Shown piece after piece: positions 26,111-35,373 of a DNA stretch of 64,000 bases. The translations under genes were made by a program, and so were the position numbers. Position 1 is the first letter of the stretch. The number at the start of each line of letters is the position of its first letter. Source of the stretch: an uncultured cyanobacterium (GTDB taxonomy: Bacteria > Cyanobacteriota > Cyanobacteriia > CACIAM-69d); contig CALGDE010000101.1 in NCBI GenBank assembly GCA_937883785.1, forward strand, positions 1 through 64,000. The letters are read 5' to 3'. The notes under the pieces were generated by a model, which saw nothing but the letters and a program-made list of their open reading frames with translations, made no database searches and was not told the DNA's origin.

Positions 26111-27364
26111 ATGGGATCTGCTGAGATTATTTGCGTAGGTACTGAGCTGCTTTTAGGTGATATTTTAAACAGTAATTCTCAGTACCTAGCGCAACAGTTT
26201 GCTGACTTAGGAATTGCTCATTACTACCAAACGGTGGTGGGCGATAATCCCCAGCGAATTCACCAGGCAATCGCCACCGCCTGTGAGCGATCCCAACTGC
26301 TGATTTTTACCGGCGGCTTGGGACCTACTCCCGACGATTTGACCACCGAGGCGATCGCTCATTACTTTGAAACCCCTTTGGTGGAGCACCCAGACGTGCT
26401 GGCGGATATTGCCGAGAAATTTGCCCGGCGCGGTCGAGAGATGGCCCCCAGCAATCGCAAGCAAGCTCTCCAACCCCAGGGAGCCCAGGTGTTGCCCAAT
26501 CCGGTGGGCACTGCGCCAGGCATGATTTGGCACGCGAAGGGTGATGTGTTGATTATGACTTTTCCAGGGGTGCCCACGGAGATGCGGGCAATGTGGCAAG
26601 AAACGGCGGTGCCCTATTTGCGATCCCACGGTTGGAGTCAAAGCACTATCCAAACGCGCACCTTGAAATTTTGGGGCATTTCCGAATCTACCTTGGCGGA
26701 AATGGCAGGGGATTTTCTGGCGATGGAAAATCCCACGGTGGCTCCATACGCCAACCACGGAGTGGTGAAGTTGCGCATTGGGGCGCGGGCCGAGAACCAG
26801 GCAGCGGCGATCACCTTAATCGAGCCGGTGGAAGAACAGCTCAAGAAGCTGGGGGGCATTCATTATTTTGGCAACGACGACGACACCCTAGCCATTGCGG
26901 TAGGGCAGTTGCTGAAACAGCGAGGAGAAACGGTGGCGGTGGCAGAATCTTGCACCGGCGGCGGCATCGGACACCTGTTAACGACCATTCCCGGCAGCTC
27001 GACGTACTTTCGGGGCGGCATTATCAGCTATGACAACCGGGTTAAGGTCAAATGTTTAGGAGTATCGGAAGATACCTTGACTAAGGTCGGCGCCGTCAGT
27101 GCTGAGGTGGCGGAGCAGATGGCGGTGGGGGTGCGGGAGTCTCTGGGCACCACCTGGGGCATTAGCGTTACCGGGATCGCTGGTCCCGGTGGTGGCAGTG
27201 AAGAAAAGCCAGTGGGGCTAGTGTATGTGGGTATTGCTGGTCCCAAAGGTGTAGCCCACGAGCGTCTGAATTTGGGGGAGACGCGATCGCGTCAATGGAT
27301 TCGTAATTCCAGCGCCTGTTCCGCCCTGGATTTACTGCGACGATCCCTCTTATCGGACTCTTAA
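26111..27364 (+). CDS. cinA: CinA family protein (MoaB-like plus nicotinamide-nucleotide amidase domains)
   Basis: 417 residues in two domains. The N-terminal MoCF/MoaB-like domain (about 1-170: EIICVGTELLLGDILNSN, FTGGLGPTPDDLTTEA) is the COG1058 ADP-ribose pyrophosphatase type. The C-terminal domain (about 255-417: VAESCTGGGIGHLL, GGIISYDNRVKVKCLGV, SVTGIAGPGGG) is the PncC type that deamidates NMN in pyridine-nucleotide recycling. Both motifs look intact. AAGGAAGTTGAA precedes the ATG. It is a single gene with spacers on both sides. Confidence 0.95.
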   Translation: MGSAEIICVGTELLLGDILNSNSQYLAQQFADLGIAHYYQTVVGDNPQRIHQAIATACERSQLLIFTGGLGPTPDDLTTEAIAHYFETPLVEHPDVLADIAEKFARRGREMAPSNRKQALQPQGAQVLPNPVGTAPGMIWHAKGDVLIMTFPGVPTEMRAMWQETAVPYLRSHGWSQSTIQTRTLKFWGISESTLAEMAGDFLAMENPTVAPYANHGVVKLRIGARAENQAAAITLIEPVEEQLKKLGGIHYFGNDDDTLAIAVGQLLKQRGETVAVAESCTGGGIGHLLTTIPGSSTYFRGGIISYDNRVKVKCLGVSEDTLTKVGAVSAEVAEQMAVGVRESLGTTWGISVTGIAGPGGGSEEKPVGLVYVGIAGPKGVAHERLNLGETRSRQWIRNSSACSALDLLRRSLLSDS

Positions 27365-27609
27365 TCTACTGGCAAGGTTTACTTTGGGATCGTTGCGATT
27401 GCTTTATTTAGGACTGGGTTTGAGCGACCCTTGATTGACACTTAAGACTAAACGCAGCACGGCTTTCATTGAACGTGTTGAGTTCAGGTATTTAGCTATT
27501 GAGGTTGTTATGAACGTTCTTATTGGAACTCAACATTCCTGTTATCCAAAGTGGCTGGATGCAGAATAAGACAGCTAATATTAGGATTAACTGCGCTTTA
27601 GCGACACCT

Positions 27610-28506
27610 ATGCTCAATCCCACCCGTACCCTGGTTAAAGAATTAATCCGTGAGTTGTCTGAGGGCTACCACCAAACCTATGGGGGAATGAAACACAGCT
27701 ACGCGGAAATTTTAGGCTGGGTGGCCAGTATGGCTCTAGAAAACATTGCCAATAGCAACGCGCTGTATCACAACACCGAGCACACCATGTACGTGACTCT
27801 GGTGGGGCAAGAAATTCTTAAGGGCAAGCATATTCGTGAAGGGGGTGTTACCTGCGAAGATTGGCTGCTTTATCACCTGTCCCTTCTATGTCACGACATT
27901 GGCTATGTGCGGGGAATTTGTCGACAAGATTGCCCTCAGGATCGCGTTTATGCCACTGGGGTAGGAGACGAAACGGTCCAGCTTGGTCCTGGTGCCACCG
28001 ATGCCAGCATGGCTCCCTATCATGTGGATCGAGGTAAGCAGTTTATTAGCGATCGCTTCAAGGGGCACAGCCTAATCGATGTATCGGTGATTCAAACCAA
28101 TATTGAACTCACGCGTTTCCCAGTTCCCAACGACAGCGACCATGAAGACACTACGGATTATCCAGGCTTGGTGCGCGCCGCTGATTTGATCGGGCAACTG
28201 TCGGATCCACGCTATTTGCAGAAGATTCCAGCGCTCTATTACGAGTTTGAAGAAATTGGCATGAATAAGGAGCTGGGATATAGCAGCCCCGACGATCTAC
28301 GGCAAAAGTATCCTGGTTTTTACTGGAACGTGGTTCACCGCTACATTGAACCAGCATTGACCCATTTGGAGCTAACCCAGACGGGTAAGCAAATTGCCGC
28401 CAATCTGTACGCCAACGTATTTCGCGTTGAACACAATCAGATGTTGCCCACGTTGCCCAGCCAAATGAGGGGACAAATACCAGTGTCGTCGGGGCAGCCT
28501 AATTAG
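27610..28506 (+). CDS. HD-domain metal-dependent phosphohydrolase-like protein
   Basis: 298 residues. The HD signature can be traced: His in ALYHNTEHTMYV, the HD pair in SLLCHDIGYVRG, and a downstream Asp in VRAADLIGQL. That makes a typical metal-binding HD set and suggests phosphomonoesterase or phosphodiesterase activity; the substrate is unknown. A family of closely related cyanobacterial proteins exists. The frame opens at a TTG (27523). I chose ATG 27610 (MLNPTRTLVKEL), where the helical domain starts; ATG 27559 is the alternative. Confidence 0.8.
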   Translation: MLNPTRTLVKELIRELSEGYHQTYGGMKHSYAEILGWVASMALENIANSNALYHNTEHTMYVTLVGQEILKGKHIREGGVTCEDWLLYHLSLLCHDIGYVRGICRQDCPQDRVYATGVGDETVQLGPGATDASMAPYHVDRGKQFISDRFKGHSLIDVSVIQTNIELTRFPVPNDSDHEDTTDYPGLVRAADLIGQLSDPRYLQKIPALYYEFEEIGMNKELGYSSPDDLRQKYPGFYWNVVHRYIEPALTHLELTQTGKQIAANLYANVFRVEHNQMLPTLPSQMRGQIPVSSGQPN

Positions 28507-28796
28507 CAAGGGTGCGGTGACGTTGGGCGAGTGGATGCTAGGTAAGCAATAAATCAGCGATTAATTAAGCGCATAAAGAGCTTTGACGATTTCGTGGGGT
28601 TGATCGTCATGTTTCATTGGACAAAATGATTTTGATCAGACAGCTTGGCTGGGGCGCCATTGCCTTTAACAAAAGCGTCATAAAAGTACAGGGGGCGTAA
28701 ACCGAATAGCTTTGGGGCAGGTTTCTACTGCGCTTCTCCCTAATTTCGAGGCACAATAGGAATTAACAAAAGCATTCAAAAACTACGTTTCCAAAT

Positions 28797-29525
28797 ATGG
28801 CAACAACAAGTAACTTTCGTAAGGCAATGCAAGACGCCCGAGGCAACGCGCTTGTTGGGCCCAATGTCATTGCCAACGCCCTTCCCTACGTGGGAGGCGG
28901 TTTGGTCCTCACGGCGATCGGCACCTACGCTGGCCTAAACGTTTTCGCCAATCAGCCTGAGCTATTTATGCCCACCTTCATTGGGGCATTTGTCGTTGAG
29001 CTAATCCTGTTCTTCGTGGGCTCATCGGTGGCGCAGAAGGCAAAGAATTCGGTGGCGCTGCCCCTGTTGGCAACCTACAGCTTGCTGTCTGGCTATACCC
29101 TGACGGGTTTGGTGGCTGTTGCCCTCGACACCCCTAATGTGGGCCTACCCGGCATGGGCGTGGCGGCTCTGGGGTGTGGAATTGCCTTTGTGGTGGGTAA
29201 AAAAATTGGTTCAAACCTGTCTGAAGAAGACGGTTTTGCCTTGACTCGCACTTTCCAAATGGGGCTTATTGGCCTGTTGGCAGTGCTAGTCATCTCCCTA
29301 GTCCTAAGCTTCTTCGGCATTTACACTCCCACCTTCCTAGATGTGGCCATTTCTGGCTTTGGGGTCGTCCTCTTTGCCGGTGGCGCTGTGGTGGATTTCT
29401 TTATCTTGCCTCGCACCTATGACGACCGTCAGTATTTGGCAGCAGCCCTGTCTATGTATCTGACTTACATCAACCTGTTTGTGTTTATCCTACGTCTGCT
29501 GATTGCCATCAATAGCCGGGATTAA
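28797..29525 (+). CDS. Bax inhibitor-1/YccA-like integral membrane protein
   Basis: 242 residues with about seven transmembrane helices and a short N-terminal cytosolic tail. Helix content and the C-terminal YLTYINLFVFILRLL resemble the Bax inhibitor-1 (UPF0005) family, whose bacterial members act as Ca2+/H+ leak channels or as protease regulators. No further role can be read. A perfect terminator follows at 29580-29613. Confidence 0.8.
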   Translation: MATTSNFRKAMQDARGNALVGPNVIANALPYVGGGLVLTAIGTYAGLNVFANQPELFMPTFIGAFVVELILFFVGSSVAQKAKNSVALPLLATYSLLSGYTLTGLVAVALDTPNVGLPGMGVAALGCGIAFVVGKKIGSNLSEEDGFALTRTFQMGLIGLLAVLVISLVLSFFGIYTPTFLDVAISGFGVVLFAGGAVVDFFILPRTYDDRQYLAAALSMYLTYINLFVFILRLLIAINSRD

Positions 29526-29579
29526 TGGCTTGCAGGTCTACGACTTACTAGGCAGTGCAACAGCACAGTTTGAATAAAC

Positions 29580-29613
29580 AAAAAAGGAGGAGCCGTTGGT
29601 AGCCTCCTTTTTT
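29580..29613 (+). terminator. Rho-independent terminator
   Basis: aaaaaaggagg (29580-29590) pairs perfectly with cctcctttttt (29603-29613) across a 12-base loop, leaving a run of six T. It ends the membrane protein gene at 28797-29525; the A-tract on the other side lets it serve the convergent gene at 29676-30293 as well. Confidence 0.9.
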
Positions 29614-29675
29614 GCGTCTTTTTTGAGTGTCTTTCTATGGCTGTTTCTTGCAGCAATGTCAGGAGCCCAGCAGCG

Positions 29676-30293
29676 TTATTGAGACTCATTAGCTGCGGTC
29701 CAATCAAAACAGCGATCGCCCTCCACGCCGTAAGGATGCATAGCGCAAATCAACAGATTCCCGTCATAGCTGCGCCCGTGAAAATTCTGGCATCCCTTAC
29801 AAGCGGAATGCCAGTTTTCACTGGGTTGAGTCTTCGGCGCGATTTCATTCCACAGCGCCTCCTCGTTCCACGATTCAGCCTCCCCTTCAAAATCTACGCC
29901 CAGATATTCCAAAAAACCGAACATTACCTCATCAACAGCCTGCTCCGCCTCTTCCCAGGCTTCCATCGTTTGGGGATCTAAATGCCAGTTTAAAAAAGGA
30001 GCCATCCACGGTTGCAGTAGGCTCTCCCATTGGTCAAAGGTTTGCTCTACAGCCTGATCCAACTCTTGTCCCAGGGGCAAAACAGTTTGGTCCAACCACT
30101 GATCCAAACTTGATTCCAGGTGCGTCAGATTCTCATCTAACCGGGCTGTAAACTGATCTATTTCGTGATTTGTGGCGGCTGTGGACTGGGAAAACCATTG
30201 CCCTACCGATTCCACCGCCTGAATCTGAACTTGGTCCGCTACTTCGGCGATCGCCTCTGCCGTTTCTTCCCACCACGACAACCAATCAGCCAT
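29676..30293 (-). CDS. Cyanobacterial protein with C-terminal four-cysteine motif
   Basis: 205 residues. The first 150 are acidic, helical and Trp-rich (LSWWEETAEAIAEVADQV; LDQWLDQTVLPLGQELDQA), with heptad-like spacing suggesting coiled coil. The C-terminus reads ACKGCQNFHGRSYDGNLLICAMHPYG, then RCFDW: four Cys (CxxC, C, C), likely a small metal site. I recall similar CxxCxNYHG...CAMHPYG tails in several cyanobacterial proteins of unknown function. It is convergent with the membrane protein upstream in the window. Confidence 0.7.
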   Translation of the reverse strand: MADWLSWWEETAEAIAEVADQVQIQAVESVGQWFSQSTAATNHEIDQFTARLDENLTHLESSLDQWLDQTVLPLGQELDQAVEQTFDQWESLLQPWMAPFLNWHLDPQTMEAWEEAEQAVDEVMFGFLEYLGVDFEGEAESWNEEALWNEIAPKTQPSENWHSACKGCQNFHGRSYDGNLLICAMHPYGVEGDRCFDWTAANESQ

Positions 30294-30565
30294 ATACCCT
30301 CCCAGCCCTTAGACTACTGAGATCATCTCTGCCTATAACTTTGCCTATTTTTGGGATGTTTATTCAGCGGTCCACTCCAAAATAAAAGAAACCAAACACC
30401 TCGCAATAAAACTATGCTTGTGGTTGGCTTCTTTTTGGGGGGCTTTTGGACTTAGTATCTTTTTACCCAGTGTCTTTTTCCTCGGTGCTTTTGCTGGCAC
30501 TTGCCATTGACACTTTTAGTTGTTGCTTTCAGTTGACGCTTTAAGGGCAGCGTCTTCTAAAGTGC

Positions 30566-30958
30566 TTAAGAGTCCCGCTTCAGCCGCCGTAACTCCTCTT
30601 CCAGTGCCTGTACTTGGTCCCGCATCGTTTGCACATCAGAACCTTCTTTGGTTCCGCTGCCCTCATCTTCATCAGTGATGTCAATAACGTTGATACATCG
30701 GGGAGCAGTATTTTGGGGGCTCTCAGACTGTGGCGTCCCAGAATTAGGCATTGCCTGCTGGGCCTGCTGCACCGCATCCTCTACCATTTTTTTTGCTTCC
30801 TCCGCCGACATTTCGCCGCGGGCTACCATTTCGTCAGCCATTTCCTGAGCCTGGCGACGCACATCATTAAAGGCTTCGTTTGCTTTTTCCCCGGCATAGG
30901 ATGCGATGCCAATTCCCAGGTACAAAGCTTTCTGGGCTAAATCACCAAAGTTTTGCAT
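30566..30958 (-). CDS. Phasin-like small helical protein
   Basis: 130 residues: MQNFGDLAQKALYLGIGIASYAGEKA, then an alpha-helical region (EEAKKMVEDAVQQAQQA), an acidic linker, and a short coiled-coil tail (RDQVQALEEELRRLKRD). It resembles cyanobacterial phasin-family/YceH-like 'thylakoid-associated' proteins of unknown role; polyhydroxyalkanoate association is not demonstrated. ATG at 30958 is preferred over the TTG at 30967. Confidence 0.65.
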   Translation of the reverse strand: MQNFGDLAQKALYLGIGIASYAGEKANEAFNDVRRQAQEMADEMVARGEMSAEEAKKMVEDAVQQAQQAMPNSGTPQSESPQNTAPRCINVIDITDEDEGSGTKEGSDVQTMRDQVQALEEELRRLKRDS

Positions 30959-31375
30959 GGTTCTCAAAAGTGACGTTTAAAAGGGGTGGTCTTAGCTGCT
31001 TATTTCGCTATTTAAAACTAGCTGCCTCGGAAATGCTTGAGAAAGATTGAGAAAGATTGAGACAGGCAATTTCCTTAACACCATTGTGGCAAATTCGATT
31101 TCAATAAATTCAGTTTTACAGTTCTGCCCACTTGCCGTCGTTCGCCAATAACAGAACAGTCAGAGAGTTTTGAGCGCCTAAGCAAAGTCTAAATCTGAAT
31201 TTCGACTAAGTTCGACGATCGCCGGCTGCTCCATAAATTAGCGAGCTGGTATAAAAGTTGGTAAGGGACGTTGGTGGCAAAAGCTGACAAAAAAATAGCC
31301 TGCCTGGTGGGGCAAACTATTTCTGAGATTTTCACTAACGTAGAGGGGGTGTGAAAATGGTGAAATAACTGGAAA
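30959..31375. other. Intergenic
   Basis: 417 bases between two minus-strand genes. A perfect double repeat of gagaaagatt occurs at about 31039-31058. A minus-strand frame (31189-31425) overlaps the end of the DUF928 gene and is not credible. Nothing else seen. Confidence 0.4.
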
Positions 31376-32146
31376 TTAATCCAAGAAGCTAGCTTCAGTA
31401 ATGGCTGCCTCAGCGCTGTCATCAAACTTCAGGGACGACACAAGCTCAGTCCATGCCTCAGGTTCACTGGTGTACAAGCCAGCGGCGATCGCCAAAGTAT
31501 CGTAGCCCAAGTTCTTATTTAGGCTCAGCTCCGCCTTTTCCAAGCCCTCAAGACCTGCAAGCTCCTCTTCCTCGGTTGCTTCTAGGTTGACCACCTCAAG
31601 TTCACCCAAATCAAAAGGATCGCCAGCCCGGTCAGAGCTATTGGCGTCACACACCAACATTACGCTCCAGCGGTAGGTGCCCGGCTCCAGGATCAAATCC
31701 TTAGGCAGCAGAGACACGGTTACCAAGCCGCTCTTGCGACCATCTAGGCTAATGCGGTGAGGCTCTACAGGACCCACTAGGTTGAACCCTGAGTCAAACA
31801 TGCGCACTTCGATATCAGAGGCAGAGGTGTCGCCCACATACACCACAATTTCTGGAGTCGTGTCGCTGGTTTTATTGTGGGTTGCCGGAGGGACGATCGC
31901 CTGAATCGGCACCGCTTCACCTTCAGCAACGCATTCTCCACCGCGGGTACCTCCACCGGTACTGCGGCTGGGAGATCCTAGATCTTGGGTGGGAGGGAAC
32001 TTTAGCCTTGCGCCAAACTCAGCAACGCCGCCTAACAGTCCAGCTTGGCTAGGCAATAGGGACAATCCTAGGTGTCCCAGGACTAAGGCGCTGACGGATA
32101 AACATTTTGCCAGGGGATGGATGCGAGTGTTAAGTCGGAATGACAT
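31376..32146 (-). CDS. DUF928 exported protein
   Basis: 256 residues. A signal peptide (ALVLGHLGLSLLPSQAG) is followed by the DUF928 core: FPPTQDLGSPSRSTGGGTRGGEC, TPEIVVYVGDTSASD, and LEPGTYRWSVMLVCD. DUF928 is largely cyanobacterial and often found next to CHASE2-domain genes; none is adjacent here. The C-terminal 60 residues are acidic and helical (EEEELAGLEGLEKAELSL). Periplasmic or outer-surface location is likely. Function unknown. Confidence 0.85.
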   Translation of the reverse strand: MSFRLNTRIHPLAKCLSVSALVLGHLGLSLLPSQAGLLGGVAEFGARLKFPPTQDLGSPSRSTGGGTRGGECVAEGEAVPIQAIVPPATHNKTSDTTPEIVVYVGDTSASDIEVRMFDSGFNLVGPVEPHRISLDGRKSGLVTVSLLPKDLILEPGTYRWSVMLVCDANSSDRAGDPFDLGELEVVNLEATEEEELAGLEGLEKAELSLNKNLGYDTLAIAAGLYTSEPEAWTELVSSLKFDDSAEAAITEASFLD

Positions 32147-32709
32147 GGGGTTTTCCCTCCAGAGAATGCGACAGTGGGCGTTATGAGCGTTAACGCTACG
32201 TTGGCAATAAAGTAGTTAGTTAAGTTTTAGCCCCAAACCCTTTGACGTAAGCTGCAAGAATTTGCTCCAGGTAAAGGTGTTTACTAGCTTTATTCTTCAT
32301 AATCACTAGCTTCAGCAAATTCAGACTTCGGCAACGTTTTACTAATAACTTTCTAGTAAAACTCTTTGATGAAATTCTGCCGACAAAATTTTGCTGGACC
32401 TTACGTTTACACCTTTACCTTATTGAAGCTTATTTGGAGCCTTGTAATCCATTGTCCGGCGATCACCAGATAAATCCGGGAGCGGCACCTGAGGACAACA
32501 GAATTAATGTAGGCTGATTTACCCTGGAATTATTTAACGCTTACTTTATTTCTAACAACCTCTTTTTATGGCGTGTAGCAGTCACGGACAGTTGCCGAAT
32601 TGGTTTGACGCGGGATCAACGTTCACCAGAGAAATCTGCCATCTAAAAAGTACCGTGAGGCAATTTTGTATCGGAATTTATAACAGGAATACTTCCAGTG
32701 AAACCTGCG
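32147..32709. other. Intergenic with one AT-rich inverted repeat
   Basis: About 560 bases between two minus-strand genes. gttttacta (32336-32344) pairs with tagtaaaac (32354-32362). The promoter of the DUF928 gene should lie here. The plus-strand frame 32568-32804 runs into the SRPBCC gene antisense and is not supported. Confidence 0.45.
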
Positions 32710-33150
32710 TTAAGAATTATATTGCTGGGCGTAGTCGCGAAAGCGTTCCAGGTCCGCTTGGAGGGTTGACTCCACCAGATCACCTAAAAATAGGTTGTCC
32801 ATAAGGGTGCCGATGATGCCGGGAATGGCATAAGAAATGGTGAGACGCACAATGCTGCTGTCCCGGCGATCATAGAAGCGAATTGCCCCTTGATTGGGCA
32901 AGCCGTCTACGGATTCCCATTGAATTAACTGGCGATCCACCATGCGAGTGATGCGCGATCGCCAATCGAAAGCGAATCGCCCCGATGCAAATTTCCACAC
33001 GGACAGCTCCGGGTCCTGGTCGGAAATTTTCACCGAGTCAATCCACTTCATCCATTCGGGCATTTTCTCCAAGTCTGACCACAGCTCCCACACTGTTTCG
33101 ATGGGAACCGGCACTTCCACCTGGACGCTATGCTCAAGCCAATTTGACAT
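32710..33150 (-). CDS. SRPBCC (START-like, polyketide cyclase/dehydrase) protein
   Basis: 146 residues of the SRPBCC lipid-binding fold: VQVEVPVPIETVWELWSDLEKMPEWMKWI at the start and VESTLQADLERFRDYA as the long C-terminal helix. It follows crtQ by 37 bases on the same strand. This pairing with zeta-carotene desaturase recurs in cyanobacteria as I recall it, so a hydrophobic carotenoid or lipid ligand is a reasonable guess. No catalytic residues can be assigned. Confidence 0.85.
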   Translation of the reverse strand: MSNWLEHSVQVEVPVPIETVWELWSDLEKMPEWMKWIDSVKISDQDPELSVWKFASGRFAFDWRSRITRMVDRQLIQWESVDGLPNQGAIRFYDRRDSSIVRLTISYAIPGIIGTLMDNLFLGDLVESTLQADLERFRDYAQQYNS

Positions 33151-33187
33151 GGGGTTCCTGTGAAAAAGCTGGGCTCAACGATGCCCT

Positions 33188-34651
33188 TTAGTTTGCCAGA
33201 ACCGGCTGGGGTGCGGGAGCCATTTCCAGCATAGCCGCTGCGGCCTGGCGACCGGAAATCGTTGCGCCTTCCATGCTGTCAATATAGTCCTGCATGGTGT
33301 AGCTGCCGGCCAGGAAGAAGTTTTCCACGGGAGTTTTCTGGCTGGGACGGTAGGGATCCATGCCGGGGGCCTCTCGATACAGAGACTGGGCGAGCTTTAC
33401 GGTGTTGGACCACAGCAGGTTTAGCTTGCGGGAGGAGGGGAATAGGGCGTGCACCTGTTTCAGCACGTGCTCAGTAATTTCTTCGTTATTTTTGCCGATA
33501 AACGGGTCGCCGGGGGTGAGCACTACCTGGAGCAGTGAGCCTTGTCCTTCCCGGTAGTAGTCAGCGGGGCTGGCGATCGCCAAATCCGCAAAGCAAGAAA
33601 AATCAGCATCGGCAGTATAAAGCAAATTATCCAAACCGGTGGGCTTGTCTAAATCTTTCATTGCCGCTTCATCTTGCAGCTCAGTCACCCAGCCGTCAAA
33701 GCGCATTTGCACAGTGGCTACGGGGACGGCATCCAAAGCATAAATATTGTCAAATTCTGACCATTGCCGCCACTCTTTTGGCAGCAACTTTTGAATGCCG
33801 GGCACGTCGCAGGCGCACAGGTACTGGTCAGCAGTGACGGTGGTTTCGGGATCGTTAACGCCCCCCATCACGAGCCCGGTCACCTGGGTTTTGCCGTTAA
33901 TTTCTTCGTGCTGGATTTTCTTGACTCGCTGGCGCAAATGAAATTTAACGCCGCGATCTTCTAGATATTTAACGATGGGCTTGTGAAGGTATTCGTGAGG
34001 AGAACCTTCAAGCATCCGCAGTACCGACGCTTCGGTTTTGCTGGCGAAAAACTGGAAAATGGTCAGCATGCACCGGGCTGAGATATTTTCCGTGTCGATA
34101 AAGCCTAGGGCGTAGGCGATGGGGTTCCACATACGCTTCAGGCTGCCGTTGGAGCCGCCGTGGCTCCGGAACCAGTCGGCAAAACTGACGGAATCCAACT
34201 TGCGGATATCCTTCATCGCACCTTTGAAGTCCACCAAGCCGCGGACGATGGGGCTGGTGCCCAGGGCGATCGCATTTTGCGCCTTGTCTAGGGCGGATAG
34301 CTGAGAGGTGGTGAAAAATGCTTTTAGTCCATTGAAAGGAGCGCCGGTAATAAACCGAAAGTCCAATGCTCCCAGGTTGCCGCCTTCGTTAACAAAGGTG
34401 TGCACGTGATCCTTGAGGCGCAGATTGTCCGCCGCCCCCACCTTTCGCATTAGCTCGAACAGGTTGTAGTAGCAGCCGAAGAAAACATGCAGCCCCATTT
34501 CAATATGGTTGCCGTCGCGGTCCACCCAGCTGCTGACCTTGCCGCCAACAAATGAGCGAGATTCGAAAATTTCCACGTCATGTCCGGCGTCTGCCAGTTC
34601 CACCGCCGCTGACATCCCCGCCAACCCAGCACCAACAATTGCTACTCGCAC
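33188..34651 (-). CDS. crtQ: Zeta-carotene desaturase (CrtQ/Zds)
   Basis: 487-residue FAD enzyme that desaturates zeta-carotene at 7,9 and 7',9' on the way to lycopene. [21 protein letters not shown] (3-23) is the FAD Rossmann motif, [20 protein letters not shown] is typical of plant-type desaturases, and [24 protein letters not shown] is the C-terminal FAD signature. It is clearly the plant/cyanobacterial type rather than bacterial CrtI. GTG start. It probably heads a transcript with the SRPBCC gene. Confidence 0.95.
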   Translation of the reverse strand: MRVAIVGAGLAGMSAAVELADAGHDVEIFESRSFVGGKVSSWVDRDGNHIEMGLHVFFGCYYNLFELMRKVGAADNLRLKDHVHTFVNEGGNLGALDFRFITGAPFNGLKAFFTTSQLSALDKAQNAIALGTSPIVRGLVDFKGAMKDIRKLDSVSFADWFRSHGGSNGSLKRMWNPIAYALGFIDTENISARCMLTIFQFFASKTEASVLRMLEGSPHEYLHKPIVKYLEDRGVKFHLRQRVKKIQHEEINGKTQVTGLVMGGVNDPETTVTADQYLCACDVPGIQKLLPKEWRQWSEFDNIYALDAVPVATVQMRFDGWVTELQDEAAMKDLDKPTGLDNLLYTADADFSCFADLAIASPADYYREGQGSLLQVVLTPGDPFIGKNNEEITEHVLKQVHALFPSSRKLNLLWSNTVKLAQSLYREAPGMDPYRPSQKTPVENFFLAGSYTMQDYIDSMEGATISGRQAAAAMLEMAPAPQPVLAN

Positions 34652-34779
34652 GGCTGCTCCAACCTGAATTTAGTAACGATTAGTCGATTCAAAATCGATT
34701 TAGAAATTGTAACATTTTGCTCCGGTGCTGACTTTCAAAGCTCAAATTGAAGCTTCAACCAAACTCTCCAATCAAAACC

Positions 34780-35373
34780 CTAGGGAGTGCTGACCGGCTG
34801 ACGGAATCCTTCAGGTAAATCCAGCTCGATATTTTCGCCGCGATCATAAATTTCAATATCCCACTGCCCTCGGGAGCCGCTTTCAAAGGCAATAAACCGC
34901 CCGTCAGAGCTGATGCGGGGCGATCGCACCCAGCCTCGATAGCCTTGGGTAATTACCTGAACCTGTCCCGTGGCGCGGTCATATAGCTCCACTTCCGGGC
35001 GGGCGTAGTCGCTTGCGAGATAAACCAAGTAACGCCCGGTGTAGCTGAGGCTCGGGTGTTCAGCGATGGTGTCGTTGCGATTGACCCGGTTGAGGGGGAC
35101 GTACTGGCGCAGGCTGAGGTCATATACCAGCAAAGTGCGCCGCCCTTCTCGGTTAGACACAAACGCCAAAAATCGCCCGTCGCCACTGAGGGCGGGCTGC
35201 TCGTCGGTGTAGCGCGAATTAACTGAGTTGGTGCCAGGAAGAACCGGAGCGCTAGAGCAACTGCTTAGGAGAAACATTCCAAGGCTCAATAGCTTAGACG
35301 CCCGACAAAACGTTCTTTGAAGTGGATTGCTCGACTTCCTCGACACCTTATGGGCGGTCGTAGCGATCGCCAT
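34780..35373 (-). CDS. TolB-like (PD40 beta-propeller) lipoprotein
   Basis: 197 residues. A lipobox (FLLSSCSS) ends a signal peptide near residue 39. Three PD40-type blades follow: QPALSGDGRFLAFVSNREG, HPSLSYTGRYLVYLASD, and SPRISSDGRFIAFESGSRG. Too short for a complete propeller, so it may oligomerise or be a reduced form. Its start overlaps the 3' end of ycf66 by 26 bases, indicating translational coupling. Function unknown; periplasmic location inferred. Confidence 0.82.
   Translation of the reverse strand: MAIATTAHKVSRKSSNPLQRTFCRASKLLSLGMFLLSSCSSAPVLPGTNSVNSRYTDEQPALSGDGRFLAFVSNREGRRTLLVYDLSLRQYVPLNRVNRNDTIAEHPSLSYTGRYLVYLASDYARPEVELYDRATGQVQVITQGYRGWVRSPRISSDGRFIAFESGSRGQWDIEIYDRGENIELDLPEGFRQPVSTP

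Noticed and set aside
31189-31425. 78-codon minus frame
   Set aside because: Overlaps the end of the DUF928 gene in another frame and lacks a start signal.
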